64,000 nucleotides of DNA from CAZTZL01 sp964537715. GTDB taxonomy: Bacteria; Zhuqueibacterota; QNDG01; DSAB01. Made by a program: the position numbers and the translations under genes. The stretch lies in contig CAZIAH010000004.1 in the NCBI GenBank assembly GCA_964537715.1, positions 15,615-79,614 on the forward strand, in the 5' to 3' direction. Shown in pieces: positions 40,256-50,254 of this stretch (positions are counted from its first letter, which is position 1; the number at the start of each line of letters is the position of its first letter). The notes beneath the pieces were generated by a model. That model had not been told where the DNA came from. It worked only from the letters and a program-made list of their open reading frames with translations, and did no database searches.

Positions 40256-43015
40256 TCAGTGTGCTTCATACCAGTTCTGCCCGATCCCGATATCCACCTT
40301 GACTGGAACGGATAATTTCAGCGCTCCTTCCATCTCTTTACGGACCATTTCGGACAATTTTTCTGACTCGTCCGCATGCACTTCAAAAACCAATTCGTCG
40401 TGAATCTGCAAAATCATTTTCGCCCGCCATTTTCCGGATCGTAAATGTTCTGCGATCCGAATCATCGCGATTTTGATCATGTCCGCGGCCGTCCCCTGAA
40501 TCGGCGTATTGATGGCCGTACGTTCCCCGAATTCGCGGATATTCTTATTGTCGCTCTTGAGTTCCGGCAGATACCGCCGCCGGTTCAGCAGCGTGGTTAC
40601 GTACCCCTGTTGATGCGCCAACCCGATGATCTGTACGATAAATTCATTCACTTTGGGATAGCGGGCAAAATAGGCGCTGATAAAACTTTGTGCCTCTTCC
40701 AGAGAAATCCCGAGTCGCTGGGACAGGCCGAAAGGACCCATTCCGTACATGATCCCGAAATTAATCGTTTTGGCCTGTCGCCGATGCTCGTCGGTCACCT
40801 GTTCCTGAGAAATACCGAAAATTTCAGCGGCCGTTCTTCGATGCACGTCCTCACCATTCCGGAAAGAATCGATTAGAGTTTGATCGCCCGAAATATGGGC
40901 CATGATTCTCAGCTCAATCTGGCTGTAATCCGCCGACAGAATCACCCAATCTTTTTCGCCCGGAATGAACGCGCGCCGGATTTCTCGGCCAAGATCGGTT
41001 CGGATCGGAATGTTCTGCAGATTAGGATCGCTCGTGGAAAGCCGCCCTATCGCAGCAACGGTTTGATTGAATGAGGCGTGCACCCGTCCAGTTTTGGGAT
41101 GAATAAGCTTCGGCAGCGCATCCACATACGTCGATTTCAGCTTCATGAGCTGACGGTAATCCAGCAGAATTTTGGGAAGCGGATGGATGACATATCTTTC
41201 CAAAGTAGCTACATCCGTGGCGTAGCCGGTTTTGGTCCGCTTGGGCCGTTTCACGCCGGCCAGCTCATGGACTTTCAATTTTTCAAAAAGGATTTTGCCC
41301 AACTGCTGCGTGGAGTTGATATTGAACCGCTCTTTCGCAATCTCGTAGATTTCCTCCTGAAGCCGATCCAGCTGAGAAGCCATTTCATCGGACATTTCGG
41401 AAAGTAGTTTCTTGTCCAGGGCGACGCCATTCTCCTCCATTTCGATCAAAACGTGCATGAGCGGCATTTCAACATCGCGAAAAAGCGGATCGAGTTTCGC
41501 CTCTTTCAATCTGGGCTCGAGGGCATTTCTCAACTGGAAAGTAACGTCCGCATCTTCACATCCATATTCGGCCACTTTTTCAAGATCGACCTCTGCCATG
41601 CTGATCTGGCTTTTACCCGTGCCGATCAGCGCCTTGGTCGGGATTTTCCGGATGTTGAGATACTCCAGCGCCAGCGCATCGATTCCGAACTGACGCGAGG
41701 TTGGATTCACAAGATAAGCGGCAATCATCGTATCGAAATCCACGCCTTCCAGACCAATGTCGTGGCGGCGGAACACGAGCAGGTCATACTTGATGTTCTG
41801 GCCGCATTTCCGGACTTTTTGATTTTTGAGAACCGGTTCCAGTTTCTTAAATACAATCGACTGCACATTGCCTTCCTGATTTTCGAACAGATCGCCGGTC
41901 CGGTCCGCCTCGGGGAGCAGCATCGGCACATAGACCGCCTCCCCGGCTTTCCAGGAAAGACACAACCCGACGATCTCGGCGGAAACGGGATCCAGAGAAG
42001 TGGTTTCGAGATCAATGGCAAACATGGAGACTTTGGAAAGCTGTTTAGCCAGTTGATCGATTTCAGAAATCTGACGAAGAATCCGGTAGTTCCGTTTCGG
42101 TCCCTTCCTTTCCCCGCCGGTCAGTTCCGGCAATTCCTGAAGAAACCGGCTGAACTCCAATTCCTGGAAAAGAGCGACAAGACGATCCTGATCCACGATT
42201 TTAAAAACGAGAGCATCAGGATTAAATTCAACCGGTGCGTCCGTATGAATGGTGACCAGCTCTTTCGAGAAAAGTGCCTGATCCCGGTGGGTTTCTAAAT
42301 TTTCACGGACTTTCTGCCGTTCAATTTCCTGGGTATGTGCCAGCACTCCTTCCATCGATCCGAATTTTTGAATCAACTCCTGAGCCGTTTTGGGACCGAT
42401 ACCGGGTACGCCAGGCACATTGTCTGAACTGTCTCCCATCAATCCCAAAAGATCAATCACTTTATCCGGAGCGACTCCCAATTTATCGGCGACACCTTCC
42501 GGGCCGAGAACCTCTCTTTCGCCGCCGCTTCTTTTTTGACTTGGAATGATCATCTTGATCCGGTCTGAAATCAGCTGCATAAAATCCTTGTCGCCCGTAA
42601 CGAGACAGGTTTCCAACCCTTTCTTTTCGGCCTGTTTCGCCAGTGTGCCGATCACGTCGTCAGCTTCGTACCCTTCGATTTCGTAAATCGGAATATTGAA
42701 TGCTTCGACGACCTTTCGGATGACAGGGAGTTGTTCGGCCATTTCATCCGGCATTTTCTGGCGCGTGGCCTTGTATTTTGGATAGACTTTGTGCCGGAAC
42801 GTTGGAGCGGAGGTATCGAAAATGCAGGCGATGTGAGAAGGTTTCTCTTCTCTGAGAATCTGCATCAGGGTATTGGTAAAACCGAAAACCCCACTCGTAT
42901 TGATGCCCTTGGAGTTGATCAGCGGATTGCGGATAAAAGCAAAATAGGAACGGTAGGCCAGAGCGGTTCCATCGATGAGAAACAGCCGCTCGGATGGAAT
43001 CGGTGAAATTGTCAT
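40256..43015 (-). CDS. polA: DNA polymerase I
   Basis: 919 residues with all three domains. The 5' nuclease (1-290) has FLIDGTALAYRSYFAF, YEADDVIGTLA, VTGDKDFMQL and GDSSDNVPGVPGIGPKTA. The 3'-5' exonuclease (about 310-510) keeps its metal ligands: FAIDLETTSLDP (D and E), NIKYDLLVF, and YGCEDADVTFQL, so proofreading should be active. The polymerase has SADYSQIELRIMAHISGD (motif A), RRQAKTINFGIMYGMGPFGLS (motif B) and LQIHDELVFEV (motif C). It functions in repair and primer removal. It is the last gene of the long run starting at yebC. Confidence 0.97.
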   Translation of the reverse strand: MTISPIPSERLFLIDGTALAYRSYFAFIRNPLINSKGINTSGVFGFTNTLMQILREEKPSHIACIFDTSAPTFRHKVYPKYKATRQKMPDEMAEQLPVIRKVVEAFNIPIYEIEGYEADDVIGTLAKQAEKKGLETCLVTGDKDFMQLISDRIKMIIPSQKRSGGEREVLGPEGVADKLGVAPDKVIDLLGLMGDSSDNVPGVPGIGPKTAQELIQKFGSMEGVLAHTQEIERQKVRENLETHRDQALFSKELVTIHTDAPVEFNPDALVFKIVDQDRLVALFQELEFSRFLQELPELTGGERKGPKRNYRILRQISEIDQLAKQLSKVSMFAIDLETTSLDPVSAEIVGLCLSWKAGEAVYVPMLLPEADRTGDLFENQEGNVQSIVFKKLEPVLKNQKVRKCGQNIKYDLLVFRRHDIGLEGVDFDTMIAAYLVNPTSRQFGIDALALEYLNIRKIPTKALIGTGKSQISMAEVDLEKVAEYGCEDADVTFQLRNALEPRLKEAKLDPLFRDVEMPLMHVLIEMEENGVALDKKLLSEMSDEMASQLDRLQEEIYEIAKERFNINSTQQLGKILFEKLKVHELAGVKRPKRTKTGYATDVATLERYVIHPLPKILLDYRQLMKLKSTYVDALPKLIHPKTGRVHASFNQTVAAIGRLSTSDPNLQNIPIRTDLGREIRRAFIPGEKDWVILSADYSQIELRIMAHISGDQTLIDSFRNGEDVHRRTAAEIFGISQEQVTDEHRRQAKTINFGIMYGMGPFGLSQRLGISLEEAQSFISAYFARYPKVNEFIVQIIGLAHQQGYVTTLLNRRRYLPELKSDNKNIREFGERTAINTPIQGTAADMIKIAMIRIAEHLRSGKWRAKMILQIHDELVFEVHADESEKLSEMVRKEMEGALKLSVPVKVDIGIGQNWYEAH

Positions 43016-43041
43016 CGGATTTTCCTTTTCCCCTTCTCTCG

Positions 43042-44865
43042 TTAACTCGTCTGTCGGATAACAGGTACGATCAACCTGTCGCCGGGATGAAGGCGGTTTA
43101 AATCCTTTCCTGAATTATATTGCATCAACAGCCACAAAGGGACACCGTGATGGTGCTTGATCATGGTCCACAAGGTTTCCCCGCGCCGAACTGTATGAAC
43201 TTTCGAGCTCTCTATAGAATATTTCTCAAAAAAAGCGCCCTGTATCTGCTGATGATAGGCCAGCCGTCTTTCCTCAAATACTTTGGGATCGACATCTTTA
43301 AAAACAAGTTCGATTTCTTCTCCGACACGGATTTTCTGCCTGTACCGCAGGCCGTTCAATTTACGTAGCATCCAGGTCGGAATTTCAAGCCATTCCGCGA
43401 AATGTCCGAGTGTCTCTTCCGGAAGAATCTGGATCTTGTTGTTGTCGGACACATGGAGATAATCAACTTTCAGAGGATAAGGCAGTTTTTGCCAGAGGGA
43501 ACGCTCCATTTCAATCATCGTTTCGGAAACCTCACTCAAAGATGGATCCTGCTCCACCTGTGTATTGTCTTTCCTTGAAATGATCGGAGACATCCTGGCC
43601 AATGCGGTATAAGAATTCTCTTTAGTATCGGCTGCATCGACAACTTCTGTTCTTTCTGTTTCATTTTCCGGATCAGACTGAACAGCCAATTGATTCTCTT
43701 CGAATTGACTCCGGATTTTTTCCATCGCCCCGAGCACAGAGGCTTTCTCGGGCAGCCGAAGCGCATATTCTTTGGGAATAGGCCGGGTTCCTCGCAAAAT
43801 TGCACGATCGAGCGCCGGATTGAATTGCTGGACCTCTATTTCTTTCACGCGAAACACCCGGGCCGCCTCATCGATATTGAGCGAGAAAGGAATCTTCACG
43901 ATCTGAAATTTTTCATTGGCATCGTAGACAATCTTTCCAAAATAGGCGGACGGATTTCTTGCAACCTGAACGGCTGCCAGAAATTCTGCGTAAAAATTTT
44001 TCGATGCAAATCCAAAAGACCGGCTTCGATAGTATTGATCAATCAGACTGAAGTCTTTGGAACCCGTTCTTCGAACCGCTCTTTTCATTCCTGCCAGACC
44101 GTGGTTGTATGCGGTGATGGCTAGCGGCCAATTCCCGAGTGCTAAAAAATTCTTCATCAAAAGTCGGGAAGCCGCATCGGTAGAAATATAAGGATCTTTT
44201 CTCTCGTCGCAAATAGGGTTGATATTCATAAATTGACGCCCGGTAGAACGGGTGAACTGCCACATGCCCGCGGCTCCGGATCTCGAACGGGCATGACAGT
44301 TGAAAGAAGACTCCACGTGAACCAGATAAACCAATTCCTCTGGCAGTCCCTTATCTCTAAAAACCGCCTTCATCCGGTCAAGATAGCGTCCGGATCGCTC
44401 GACGCCTGCTTTGAATGTCTCTTTCATTCCCCCTTGAATACGGACAGATCCGGCGGCACGAATAAAAGTTCCGGGTTTGGGACCTCTACCGAACAGCCTG
44501 AAAATCCGGAGGGATTCACCATTCAATTCCTCTTCACGGTATTCCCGCACGGACAGCGCTTTCAACAGGGAGACAATCCGATTTTTTTCTTTGCTGAGAA
44601 TTTCTCTTTTTTCATCCCTTGAAAGAATCGCATGAGGAGAAATTTGATTAAAATCCACAACGGAATAGATCCGTTCGGGTTTGTCCGCATCGAAAAAAAC
44701 GGCCTGTTCAACCGAATATTGTGTAAACACGTTGACCCAGAATTGAACACGTAATTGCATACCATCGGGAACGGGAAATGGACCCACTCGTTTCGAACTC
44801 GCGGCTGACCATGCCAGTAAAAAAATGAAACCGACGACCAGAAATTTTTTTGTTATTTTTTTCAT
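43042..44865 (-). CDS. LysM-containing lytic transglycosylase (MltD-like)
   Basis: About 607 residues from MKKITKKFLVVGFIFLLAW, a signal peptide. The goose-lysozyme-like SLT domain has YLVHVESSFNCHARSRSGAAGMWQF with the catalytic Glu, and WPLAITAYNHGLAGM. Two C-terminal LysM-like modules follow: one near EETLGHFAEWLEIPTWMLRKLNGL and a clearer last one, HTVRRGETLWTMIKHHHGV...NRLHPGDRLIVPV. It would cleave peptidoglycan glycan strands in the periplasm with LysM binding. The start at 44865, eight nt after gltX, is preferred over a start inside gltX. Confidence 0.92.
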   Translation of the reverse strand: MKKITKKFLVVGFIFLLAWSAASSKRVGPFPVPDGMQLRVQFWVNVFTQYSVEQAVFFDADKPERIYSVVDFNQISPHAILSRDEKREILSKEKNRIVSLLKALSVREYREEELNGESLRIFRLFGRGPKPGTFIRAAGSVRIQGGMKETFKAGVERSGRYLDRMKAVFRDKGLPEELVYLVHVESSFNCHARSRSGAAGMWQFTRSTGRQFMNINPICDERKDPYISTDAASRLLMKNFLALGNWPLAITAYNHGLAGMKRAVRRTGSKDFSLIDQYYRSRSFGFASKNFYAEFLAAVQVARNPSAYFGKIVYDANEKFQIVKIPFSLNIDEAARVFRVKEIEVQQFNPALDRAILRGTRPIPKEYALRLPEKASVLGAMEKIRSQFEENQLAVQSDPENETERTEVVDAADTKENSYTALARMSPIISRKDNTQVEQDPSLSEVSETMIEMERSLWQKLPYPLKVDYLHVSDNNKIQILPEETLGHFAEWLEIPTWMLRKLNGLRYRQKIRVGEEIELVFKDVDPKVFEERRLAYHQQIQGAFFEKYSIESSKVHTVRRGETLWTMIKHHHGVPLWLLMQYNSGKDLNRLHPGDRLIVPVIRQTS

Positions 44866-44872
44866 AACGATG

Positions 44873-46333
44873 TTAATGATTTTCAAGAACCGTCCGGACA
44901 AATCGGCGGCATTTGGCCAGCCCGAAAACACCCGCAATCCTCGGCAGCTCGGGGCCATGTACCTGACCGGTTAGAGCCACACGAATCGGCATCCAGAGCG
45001 ATTTCCCTTTGATGCCCGTACTTGCTTGAATGGTTTTCATGACTTTGAGAAACAGTTCTCCGTTCCAGTCGTTCAGGGAATCTGTCTCTTCAAGAAACAA
45101 TGTCAGTATTCGGACGGTTTCCTGATTTTGGAGAACTTCTCTGGCTTCCTGATTTTCCGGAACGGCTTTGTCCTGATAAAAGATCCGTCCATTTTCGGCA
45201 AATTGATTGATCCGTTCGACCTTGTCCTGCAGTGCGGAAATAACCGGCACAATCTCATCGGCGGAAGTAACCGGAAATCCGGCTTTTCGAAAATAGGGAA
45301 ACGCCATCTGGCTGAGCTTTTCCGCTTCGGCCTGCCGAATGTAGATGCCGTTCATCCAATCGAGTTTTTCCGTATCGAACACGGCGGCAGATTTCGAAAC
45401 CCGGCCAAAATCGAATTCACGGACGAGCCGTTCGAGGGAGAGAATTTCTTCTCCACTCTCGGAAGACCAGGAAAGCAGGGAAAGATAATTGACCAGTGCT
45501 TCCGGCAAATAACCCGCTTCCCGATACTGGACCACCGAAGTGGCTCCGTGGCGTTTTGAAAGGCGCGTGCGGTCTTCTCCCAGAATCATGGGAATGTGAG
45601 CGAAACACGGGGGCACCCAGTCCAGCGCATGGTAAAGAAATAGTTGCCTCGGCGTATTCGAAATATGATCATCTCCGCGGACCACATGCGAGATTGCCAT
45701 GTGATGGTCATCTACGACACAGGCAAAATTGTACATTGGCATGCCGTCCGGACGAACAATGATAAAATCGCCGATATGTTCACCCTGAAACATGACTTCT
45801 TCACGGACCAGATCGACGAAACGAACCTCCTTTTCTTCGACATGAAAACGGAAAGTTGGCCTTCTGCCTTCTGACTCGAATTTCTGTTTTTGATCTTTTG
45901 TCAGGTGAAAACAGTGCCCGTCATAAACTGCCGATTCCCCTTTTTCGAGTTTTTCCTTTTTTCGCGCTTCCAGTTCTTCGGGCGTGCAGTAGCAGGGATA
46001 AACCCGGCCCTCATTGAGAAGCTGCTGCAGCACTTGCCGGTAAAACTCCCGCCGCTCGGATTGGCGGTACGGACCGAATGCGTCTTTCCGTTCCGGGCCT
46101 TCATCCCAGGAGAGTCCGAGCCATTCGAGATCGTCTAAAATGGATTTCTCCGAAGATTCGGTCGAGCGTTCCACATCCGTATCCTCAATGCGCAATACAA
46201 AAATGCCTGAATTGTGTTTCGCAAAGAGCCAGTTCATGATGGCCGTTCTCGCATTGCCGATATGCAAAAGCCCGGTCGGACTGGGGGCGAACCGTGTCCG
46301 CACTTGTGATTTTCTTTCGTGCTTGCTATTCAC
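44873..46333 (-). CDS. gltX: Glutamyl-tRNA synthetase
   Basis: 486 residues. RTRFAPSPTGLLHIGNARTAIMNWLFA has the HIGH-type motif, RVYPCYCTPEEL is the catalytic insertion, MYNFACVVDDHHMAISHVVRGDDHISNTPRQ binds tRNA/ATP, and RTRLSKRHGATSV is the KMSKS loop. The C-terminal helical domain recognises the anticodon. The start is GTG at 46333, overlapping the dedA stop by eight nt. Whether it is discriminating or also charges tRNA-Gln is not clear. Confidence 0.97.
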   Translation of the reverse strand: MNSKHERKSQVRTRFAPSPTGLLHIGNARTAIMNWLFAKHNSGIFVLRIEDTDVERSTESSEKSILDDLEWLGLSWDEGPERKDAFGPYRQSERREFYRQVLQQLLNEGRVYPCYCTPEELEARKKEKLEKGESAVYDGHCFHLTKDQKQKFESEGRRPTFRFHVEEKEVRFVDLVREEVMFQGEHIGDFIIVRPDGMPMYNFACVVDDHHMAISHVVRGDDHISNTPRQLFLYHALDWVPPCFAHIPMILGEDRTRLSKRHGATSVVQYREAGYLPEALVNYLSLLSWSSESGEEILSLERLVREFDFGRVSKSAAVFDTEKLDWMNGIYIRQAEAEKLSQMAFPYFRKAGFPVTSADEIVPVISALQDKVERINQFAENGRIFYQDKAVPENQEAREVLQNQETVRILTLFLEETDSLNDWNGELFLKVMKTIQASTGIKGKSLWMPIRVALTGQVHGPELPRIAGVFGLAKCRRFVRTVLENH

Positions 46334-46925
46334 TGAACAACCGCGCTTTCAATAATTTTCTCCCCCAGAAAAAACAGAGGAGGATTAAAATCACAATAAA
46401 AACCGCCGTTTGATAATGACGAAGAATCATCGCCCAGTTTTCTCCGATCCAGACTCCCATGCCCATGATCAAACCATTCCACAAAAAACAGCTCAGGAGA
46501 GAGAGAACGAATATCTTGGCCGGATTCATATCGGCAATTCCCGCACCCAGAGAAACCACACTTCTGAATCCCGACAGAAACCGGTTGAACGCGATAACCC
46601 AGTATCCGTACCGATCCATCATCCCCTCGATCTGGTTCAAATGCGTTTCCGAAAAAACCTTGCCGCTTTTCCTGAGAAAGAGTGTTCGTCCCCAGCGTTT
46701 CCCGATCCAAAAAAGCAGCATAAACCCGGCCACACTACCGGTCGTTGCGGCCAGATAAGCGGGGACGAAATACAGTTGGCCGCGACCCACCAAAAAGGCA
46801 CCCAACACCACAAAGGTATCTCCGGGCAGAGGCGGAAAAATATTTTCAATAAAAGCGCTGACCAGCAGAAATATATATCCCCACACCCCCTGAAGGGAAT
46901 CGAAAAAGGCGGTTAGTGCCTGCAT
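46326..46925 (-). CDS. DedA-family membrane protein
   Basis: 199 residues. The DedA/SNARE-associated pattern is seen: FIENIFPPLPGDTFVVLGAFL, the membrane re-entrant part GSVAGFMLLFWIGKRWGRTLF, and FNRFLSGFRSVVSLGAGIADM with the conserved F.R..P/G...G-type motif. DedA proteins transport or flip lipids such as undecaprenyl phosphate. Start overlaps the ispF stop (TAATG). Confidence 0.9.
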   Translation of the reverse strand: MQALTAFFDSLQGVWGYIFLLVSAFIENIFPPLPGDTFVVLGAFLVGRGQLYFVPAYLAATTGSVAGFMLLFWIGKRWGRTLFLRKSGKVFSETHLNQIEGMMDRYGYWVIAFNRFLSGFRSVVSLGAGIADMNPAKIFVLSLLSCFLWNGLIMGMGVWIGENWAMILRHYQTAVFIVILILLCFFWGRKLLKARLFSE

Positions 46926-47404
46926 TACGATCCCTTTTCATCGAGAAGAGCAACCGCATAAACGGCAATGGCATTTCCCTGGCCTGTGGCATCGAATTTC
47001 TCATGGGTCGTCGCCTTGACCGACACCTGGTTCGGATCGAGACGAAGCGCCTGTGCAATCGTTCCGACCATTGATTTCTTGTATTGAGACAACTTCGGTG
47101 CTTCTGCAATGATGACTGTATCGATATTGACGATTTCGTAACCGGCTTCACCCACCATTTCCGCAACTTGGCACAAAAGATCGAGACTCGAACAGCCTTT
47201 GTATTTTGGATCGGTATCTGGGAAATGCTCACCAATATCTCCCAAAGCCGCGGCTCCCAAAAGCGCGTCCGAAATTGCGTGACAGAGCACGTCGGCATCG
47301 GAGTGTCCGAGCAGTCCCTTTGCGAAAGGAAGAGTCACACCGCCCAAAATCAGGGACCGCCCAGGAAGGAGTGCGTGTATGTCGTATCCAAATCCGATGC
47401 GCAT
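46925..47404 (-). CDS. ispF: 2-C-methyl-D-erythritol 2,4-cyclodiphosphate synthase
   Basis: 159 residues, the full IspF length. GFGYDIHALLPGRSLILGGV carries the zinc-binding Asp and His, GLLGHSDADVLCHAISDALLGAAALGDIGEHFPDTDP the second set of metal ligands, and VSVKATTHEKFDATGQGNAIAVYAVAL the C-terminal active-site strand. It catalyses the fifth step of the MEP isoprenoid pathway. Start and stop codons overlap with ispD and dedA (TAATG). Confidence 0.97.
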   Translation of the reverse strand: MRIGFGYDIHALLPGRSLILGGVTLPFAKGLLGHSDADVLCHAISDALLGAAALGDIGEHFPDTDPKYKGCSSLDLLCQVAEMVGEAGYEIVNIDTVIIAEAPKLSQYKKSMVGTIAQALRLDPNQVSVKATTHEKFDATGQGNAIAVYAVALLDEKGS

Positions 47405-48114
47405 TAATACCCGCTTTCCACAAAGGCTTTCGCAATGATTAAATCAGCCGGAGAAGTGATCTTGATATTGGTCTCCTCTCCCCGGACGAGGCGGACGCGA
47501 TATCCCGCTTTCTCCAACAGCGAGGCATCGTCCGTGGAATAAAAATGATTTTCGAAAGCTTGAACATAACCTGCCTTCAGCCATTCGGTTTTGAAAACCT
47601 GGGGGGTCTGAACTTCCCAGATATCGCTACGCAATACGGTCTCCTCTACCCATCCATCTTTTGCTTTTTTGATCGTGTTTTTTTCCGGGACGGCCAGAAT
47701 GGCCGCTCCACAATCCCGTCCGGCCTGAATCACTTCGTCTATTTTTTCGAGGGAGACGAAAGGACGAACACCGTCGTGAATCGCCACCCATTCTGCCTGC
47801 TCCGGAAGCACGTCGAGTGCACGCCGGATGGAATCCTGTCGTTCCACTCCGCCAGCGATCACATGGGCTGTCTTCTTGATTCCCCATTCTTTGAGAAAAC
47901 CTTCTGCCAAATCGATCTTCTCTTTTTCGACAACGAGAACGATTTCACCCACCGCATGACATCGGTCGAATTTCTCGAGCGTGTAAACGAGGACGGGTTT
48001 GCCGGCAATCTTTAAATATTGTTTCGGGAATTCGCCGCCGATCCTTTTCCCGGTTCCGGCAGCGGCTATGACAGCAACGACTTTTCGGGAATCCCTGTTC
48101 ACCAGATCCCCCAA
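47404..48114 (-). CDS. ispD: 2-C-methyl-D-erythritol 4-phosphate cytidylyltransferase
   Basis: 236 residues. VAVIAAAGTGKRIGGEFPKQYLKIAGKPVLVYTLEKF is the CTP-binding signature, GGVERQDSIRRALD and WVAIHDGVRPFVS the substrate sites, and EVQTPQVFKTEWL, STDDASLLEKAGYRVRLVRGEETNIKITSPADL the C-terminal motifs. It makes CDP-methylerythritol. The first codon is TTG at 48114, two nt after the queA stop; a GTG five codons downstream (VNRDSRK) is an alternative. Confidence 0.96.
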   Translation of the reverse strand: MGDLVNRDSRKVVAVIAAAGTGKRIGGEFPKQYLKIAGKPVLVYTLEKFDRCHAVGEIVLVVEKEKIDLAEGFLKEWGIKKTAHVIAGGVERQDSIRRALDVLPEQAEWVAIHDGVRPFVSLEKIDEVIQAGRDCGAAILAVPEKNTIKKAKDGWVEETVLRSDIWEVQTPQVFKTEWLKAGYVQAFENHFYSTDDASLLEKAGYRVRLVRGEETNIKITSPADLIIAKAFVESGY

Positions 48115-48115
48115 C

Positions 48116-49144
48116 TCAAAGAATCAGCATGGCATCCCCGTAAGAAAAGAAGCGATATTTCTCACGAATGGCTTTGCGGTACGCCTTAAAAATAAAATCT
48201 CTGCCGCCGAACGCACAAACCAGCATGAGAAGCGTTGAAGCAGGCATATGAAAATTGGTTAGAAGCATGTTTACGACCTTAAAATGATAAGGCGCGTAAA
48301 TGAATTTATCCGTCCATCCGCTGTCCGCTTTGATGTGTCCGTCCGTTGTAGCGACCGTTTCGAGAACGCGGACTACCGTGGTTCCCGCCGCGATGATTCT
48401 TCCCCCTTTATCAATGATCTCATTGATCTTTTTGGCGGATTCCTCGGATACTTCGAAATACTCCGAGTCCATTTTGTGACGCGTTAAATCTTCCACGATG
48501 ATCGGCCGAAACGTGCCCAGTCCAACATGGAGAAGCACGGGAACGATATGAACGCCCATATCATTGATTTTTTTAATCGTTTTTTTATCAAAATGGAGAC
48601 TCGCTGTCGGAGCGGCCACCGCGCCTCTCTGATTGGCAAACAGAGACTGGTACCGGTCCTTATCTACATTCTCGGTTTCTCTCTTGATGTAAGGAGGCAG
48701 CGGGATCTTCCCGATTTTATCGATGATTTCATTAAAATCTCCCTTGTATGTAAAACGAACCACCCGTCCTCCGGAGACCGTATTGTCCACCACCTCACAG
48801 ATAATCACACCGCCGATGTTGAGCTTGTTTCCCACACGGACTTTCCTTGCCGGGCGCACCAGCACTTCCCAGAGGTCTTTCTCCAGTTCTCTTAAAAGAA
48901 AAATTTCTACCTCGGCATTGGTTTTGTCCTTAATACCTGTCAATCTTGCGGGGAAAACCCGCGTCTCATTCACGACAAGACAATCTCCCTTTTTCAGAAA
49001 TTTCAGTAGTTCACGAAACGAACGGTCTTCGATTTTCTGATCTTCGCGATAGAGCACCATCATTCGGGAATCGCCTCTCTTCCGGGTGGGATACTGTGCA
49101 ATCAATTTTTCGGGTACAGAATACTTGAAATCGGAAAGTTTCAT
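48116..49144 (-). CDS. queA: S-adenosylmethionine:tRNA ribosyltransferase-isomerase
   Basis: 342 residues. KYSVPEKLIAQYPTRKRGDSRMMVL, FRELLKFLKKGDCLVVNETRVFPARL, LPPYIKRETENVDKDRYQS, GAVAAPTASLHF and VGLGTFRPIIVEDL are typical, as is NMLLTNFHMPASTLLMLVCAFGG near the C terminus. QueA transfers the ribosyl part of SAM to preQ1 in tRNA to give epoxyqueuosine. No preQ1 riboswitch or other queuosine genes were seen. It lies between ruvB and ispD on the same strand. Confidence 0.97.
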   Translation of the reverse strand: MKLSDFKYSVPEKLIAQYPTRKRGDSRMMVLYREDQKIEDRSFRELLKFLKKGDCLVVNETRVFPARLTGIKDKTNAEVEIFLLRELEKDLWEVLVRPARKVRVGNKLNIGGVIICEVVDNTVSGGRVVRFTYKGDFNEIIDKIGKIPLPPYIKRETENVDKDRYQSLFANQRGAVAAPTASLHFDKKTIKKINDMGVHIVPVLLHVGLGTFRPIIVEDLTRHKMDSEYFEVSEESAKKINEIIDKGGRIIAAGTTVVRVLETVATTDGHIKADSGWTDKFIYAPYHFKVVNMLLTNFHMPASTLLMLVCAFGGRDFIFKAYRKAIREKYRFFSYGDAMLIL

Positions 49145-49194
49145 TCTATCCTTCCTTTACAATTTACATGATTCCTGAACAACATGATTTCAAC

Positions 49195-50217
49195 TTAAAA
49201 CAGACTCTCCTGAACCGAGCCGGGAAACGAAACATTCAAAGTTTGATAGGCCAGTGAGGTAGCTTCCCGGCCTCTGGGGGTTCGCTTGAGAAATCCTTCC
49301 TTGATCAAATAGGGCTCATAAATCTCTTCGATCGTGCCGCTTTCCTCACCTGCTGCCACGGCAAGCGTATTGATTCCGACAGGGCCTCCAGAGAACTTTT
49401 CGACGATGATGGAAAGAATTCGCTTGTCCATTTCATCCAATCCGTGATGATCGACATCGAGCCGTTCCAGCGCATTCACCGCCACCTCGTCAGTGATACG
49501 TCCGTCCCCTTCGACCTGGGCAAAATCCCGCACCCTTCTGAGAAGGCGGTTGGCCACCCTCGGCGTGCCTCTGGATCGTCTGGCAATTTCGGCAACTCCG
49601 GATTCTTCCACTTCAACCTGAAGCAGTTTGGCGGAGCGCAATAAAATCCTGGAAAGCTCTTCAGGCTGATAATAGTCCAGCCGGCTCACCACACCGAACC
49701 GGCTCCGCAGCGGCGAAGTAAGCAGACCCGCCCGCGTAGTGGCCCCGACCAGCGTGAAGTGGGGAACATTGAGACTGACGCTGCGGGCATGGGGCCCGCG
49801 GTCTATGACAATGTCCAGCCGAAAGTTCTCCATGCCGGGATAAAGGTATTCCTCAACGACGGTGTTGAGTCGATGAATCTCGTCAATGAAAAGCACATCC
49901 CTGGCCTGGAGATTGGTCAGAATGCCAGCCAGATCGCCCGCTCTTTCGAGAGCGGGACCGGTCGTCGTTTTAATATCTGAGTCCAGCTCATTGGCCAAAA
50001 TATGCGCCAATGTGGTTTTCCCCAGACCCGGCGGGCCGTAAAACAAAACATGATCCAGCGCTTCGCCGCGTTCTTTCGCGGCCTGAATAAACACCTTTAA
50101 ATTCGAAACGATTTTCTTCTGTCCCACGAAATCTTCAAACGAACCGGGACGCAGCGTCTGGTCGAACGCCTTCTCATCTTCCAATGCTGCCGGATTTGTA
50201 ATTCTCTCTTCGGTCAT
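49195..50217 (-). CDS. ruvB: Holliday junction helicase motor RuvB
   Basis: 340 residues of AAA+ type. LRPGSFEDFVGQKKIVSNLKVFI, Walker A GPPGLGKTTLAHILANEL, Walker B VLFIDEIHRLN, the presensor hairpin region, and GATTRAGLLTSPLRSRFG (sensor and arginine finger) are all visible. The C-terminal winged helix ends with RTPRGREATSLAYQTL. It drives branch migration with RuvA. It lies 37 nt after ruvA. Confidence 0.98.
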   Translation of the reverse strand: MTEERITNPAALEDEKAFDQTLRPGSFEDFVGQKKIVSNLKVFIQAAKERGEALDHVLFYGPPGLGKTTLAHILANELDSDIKTTTGPALERAGDLAGILTNLQARDVLFIDEIHRLNTVVEEYLYPGMENFRLDIVIDRGPHARSVSLNVPHFTLVGATTRAGLLTSPLRSRFGVVSRLDYYQPEELSRILLRSAKLLQVEVEESGVAEIARRSRGTPRVANRLLRRVRDFAQVEGDGRITDEVAVNALERLDVDHHGLDEMDKRILSIIVEKFSGGPVGINTLAVAAGEESGTIEEIYEPYLIKEGFLKRTPRGREATSLAYQTLNVSFPGSVQESLF

Positions 50218-50254
50218 TTGGTTATCAATATGAACGTCAATCGTTTGGGTTAAC

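Noticed and set aside
49145..49194. preQ1 riboswitch before queA
   Set aside because: The 50 nt gap to ruvB is too short and lacks the aptamer's conserved C-rich hairpin and A-rich tail.
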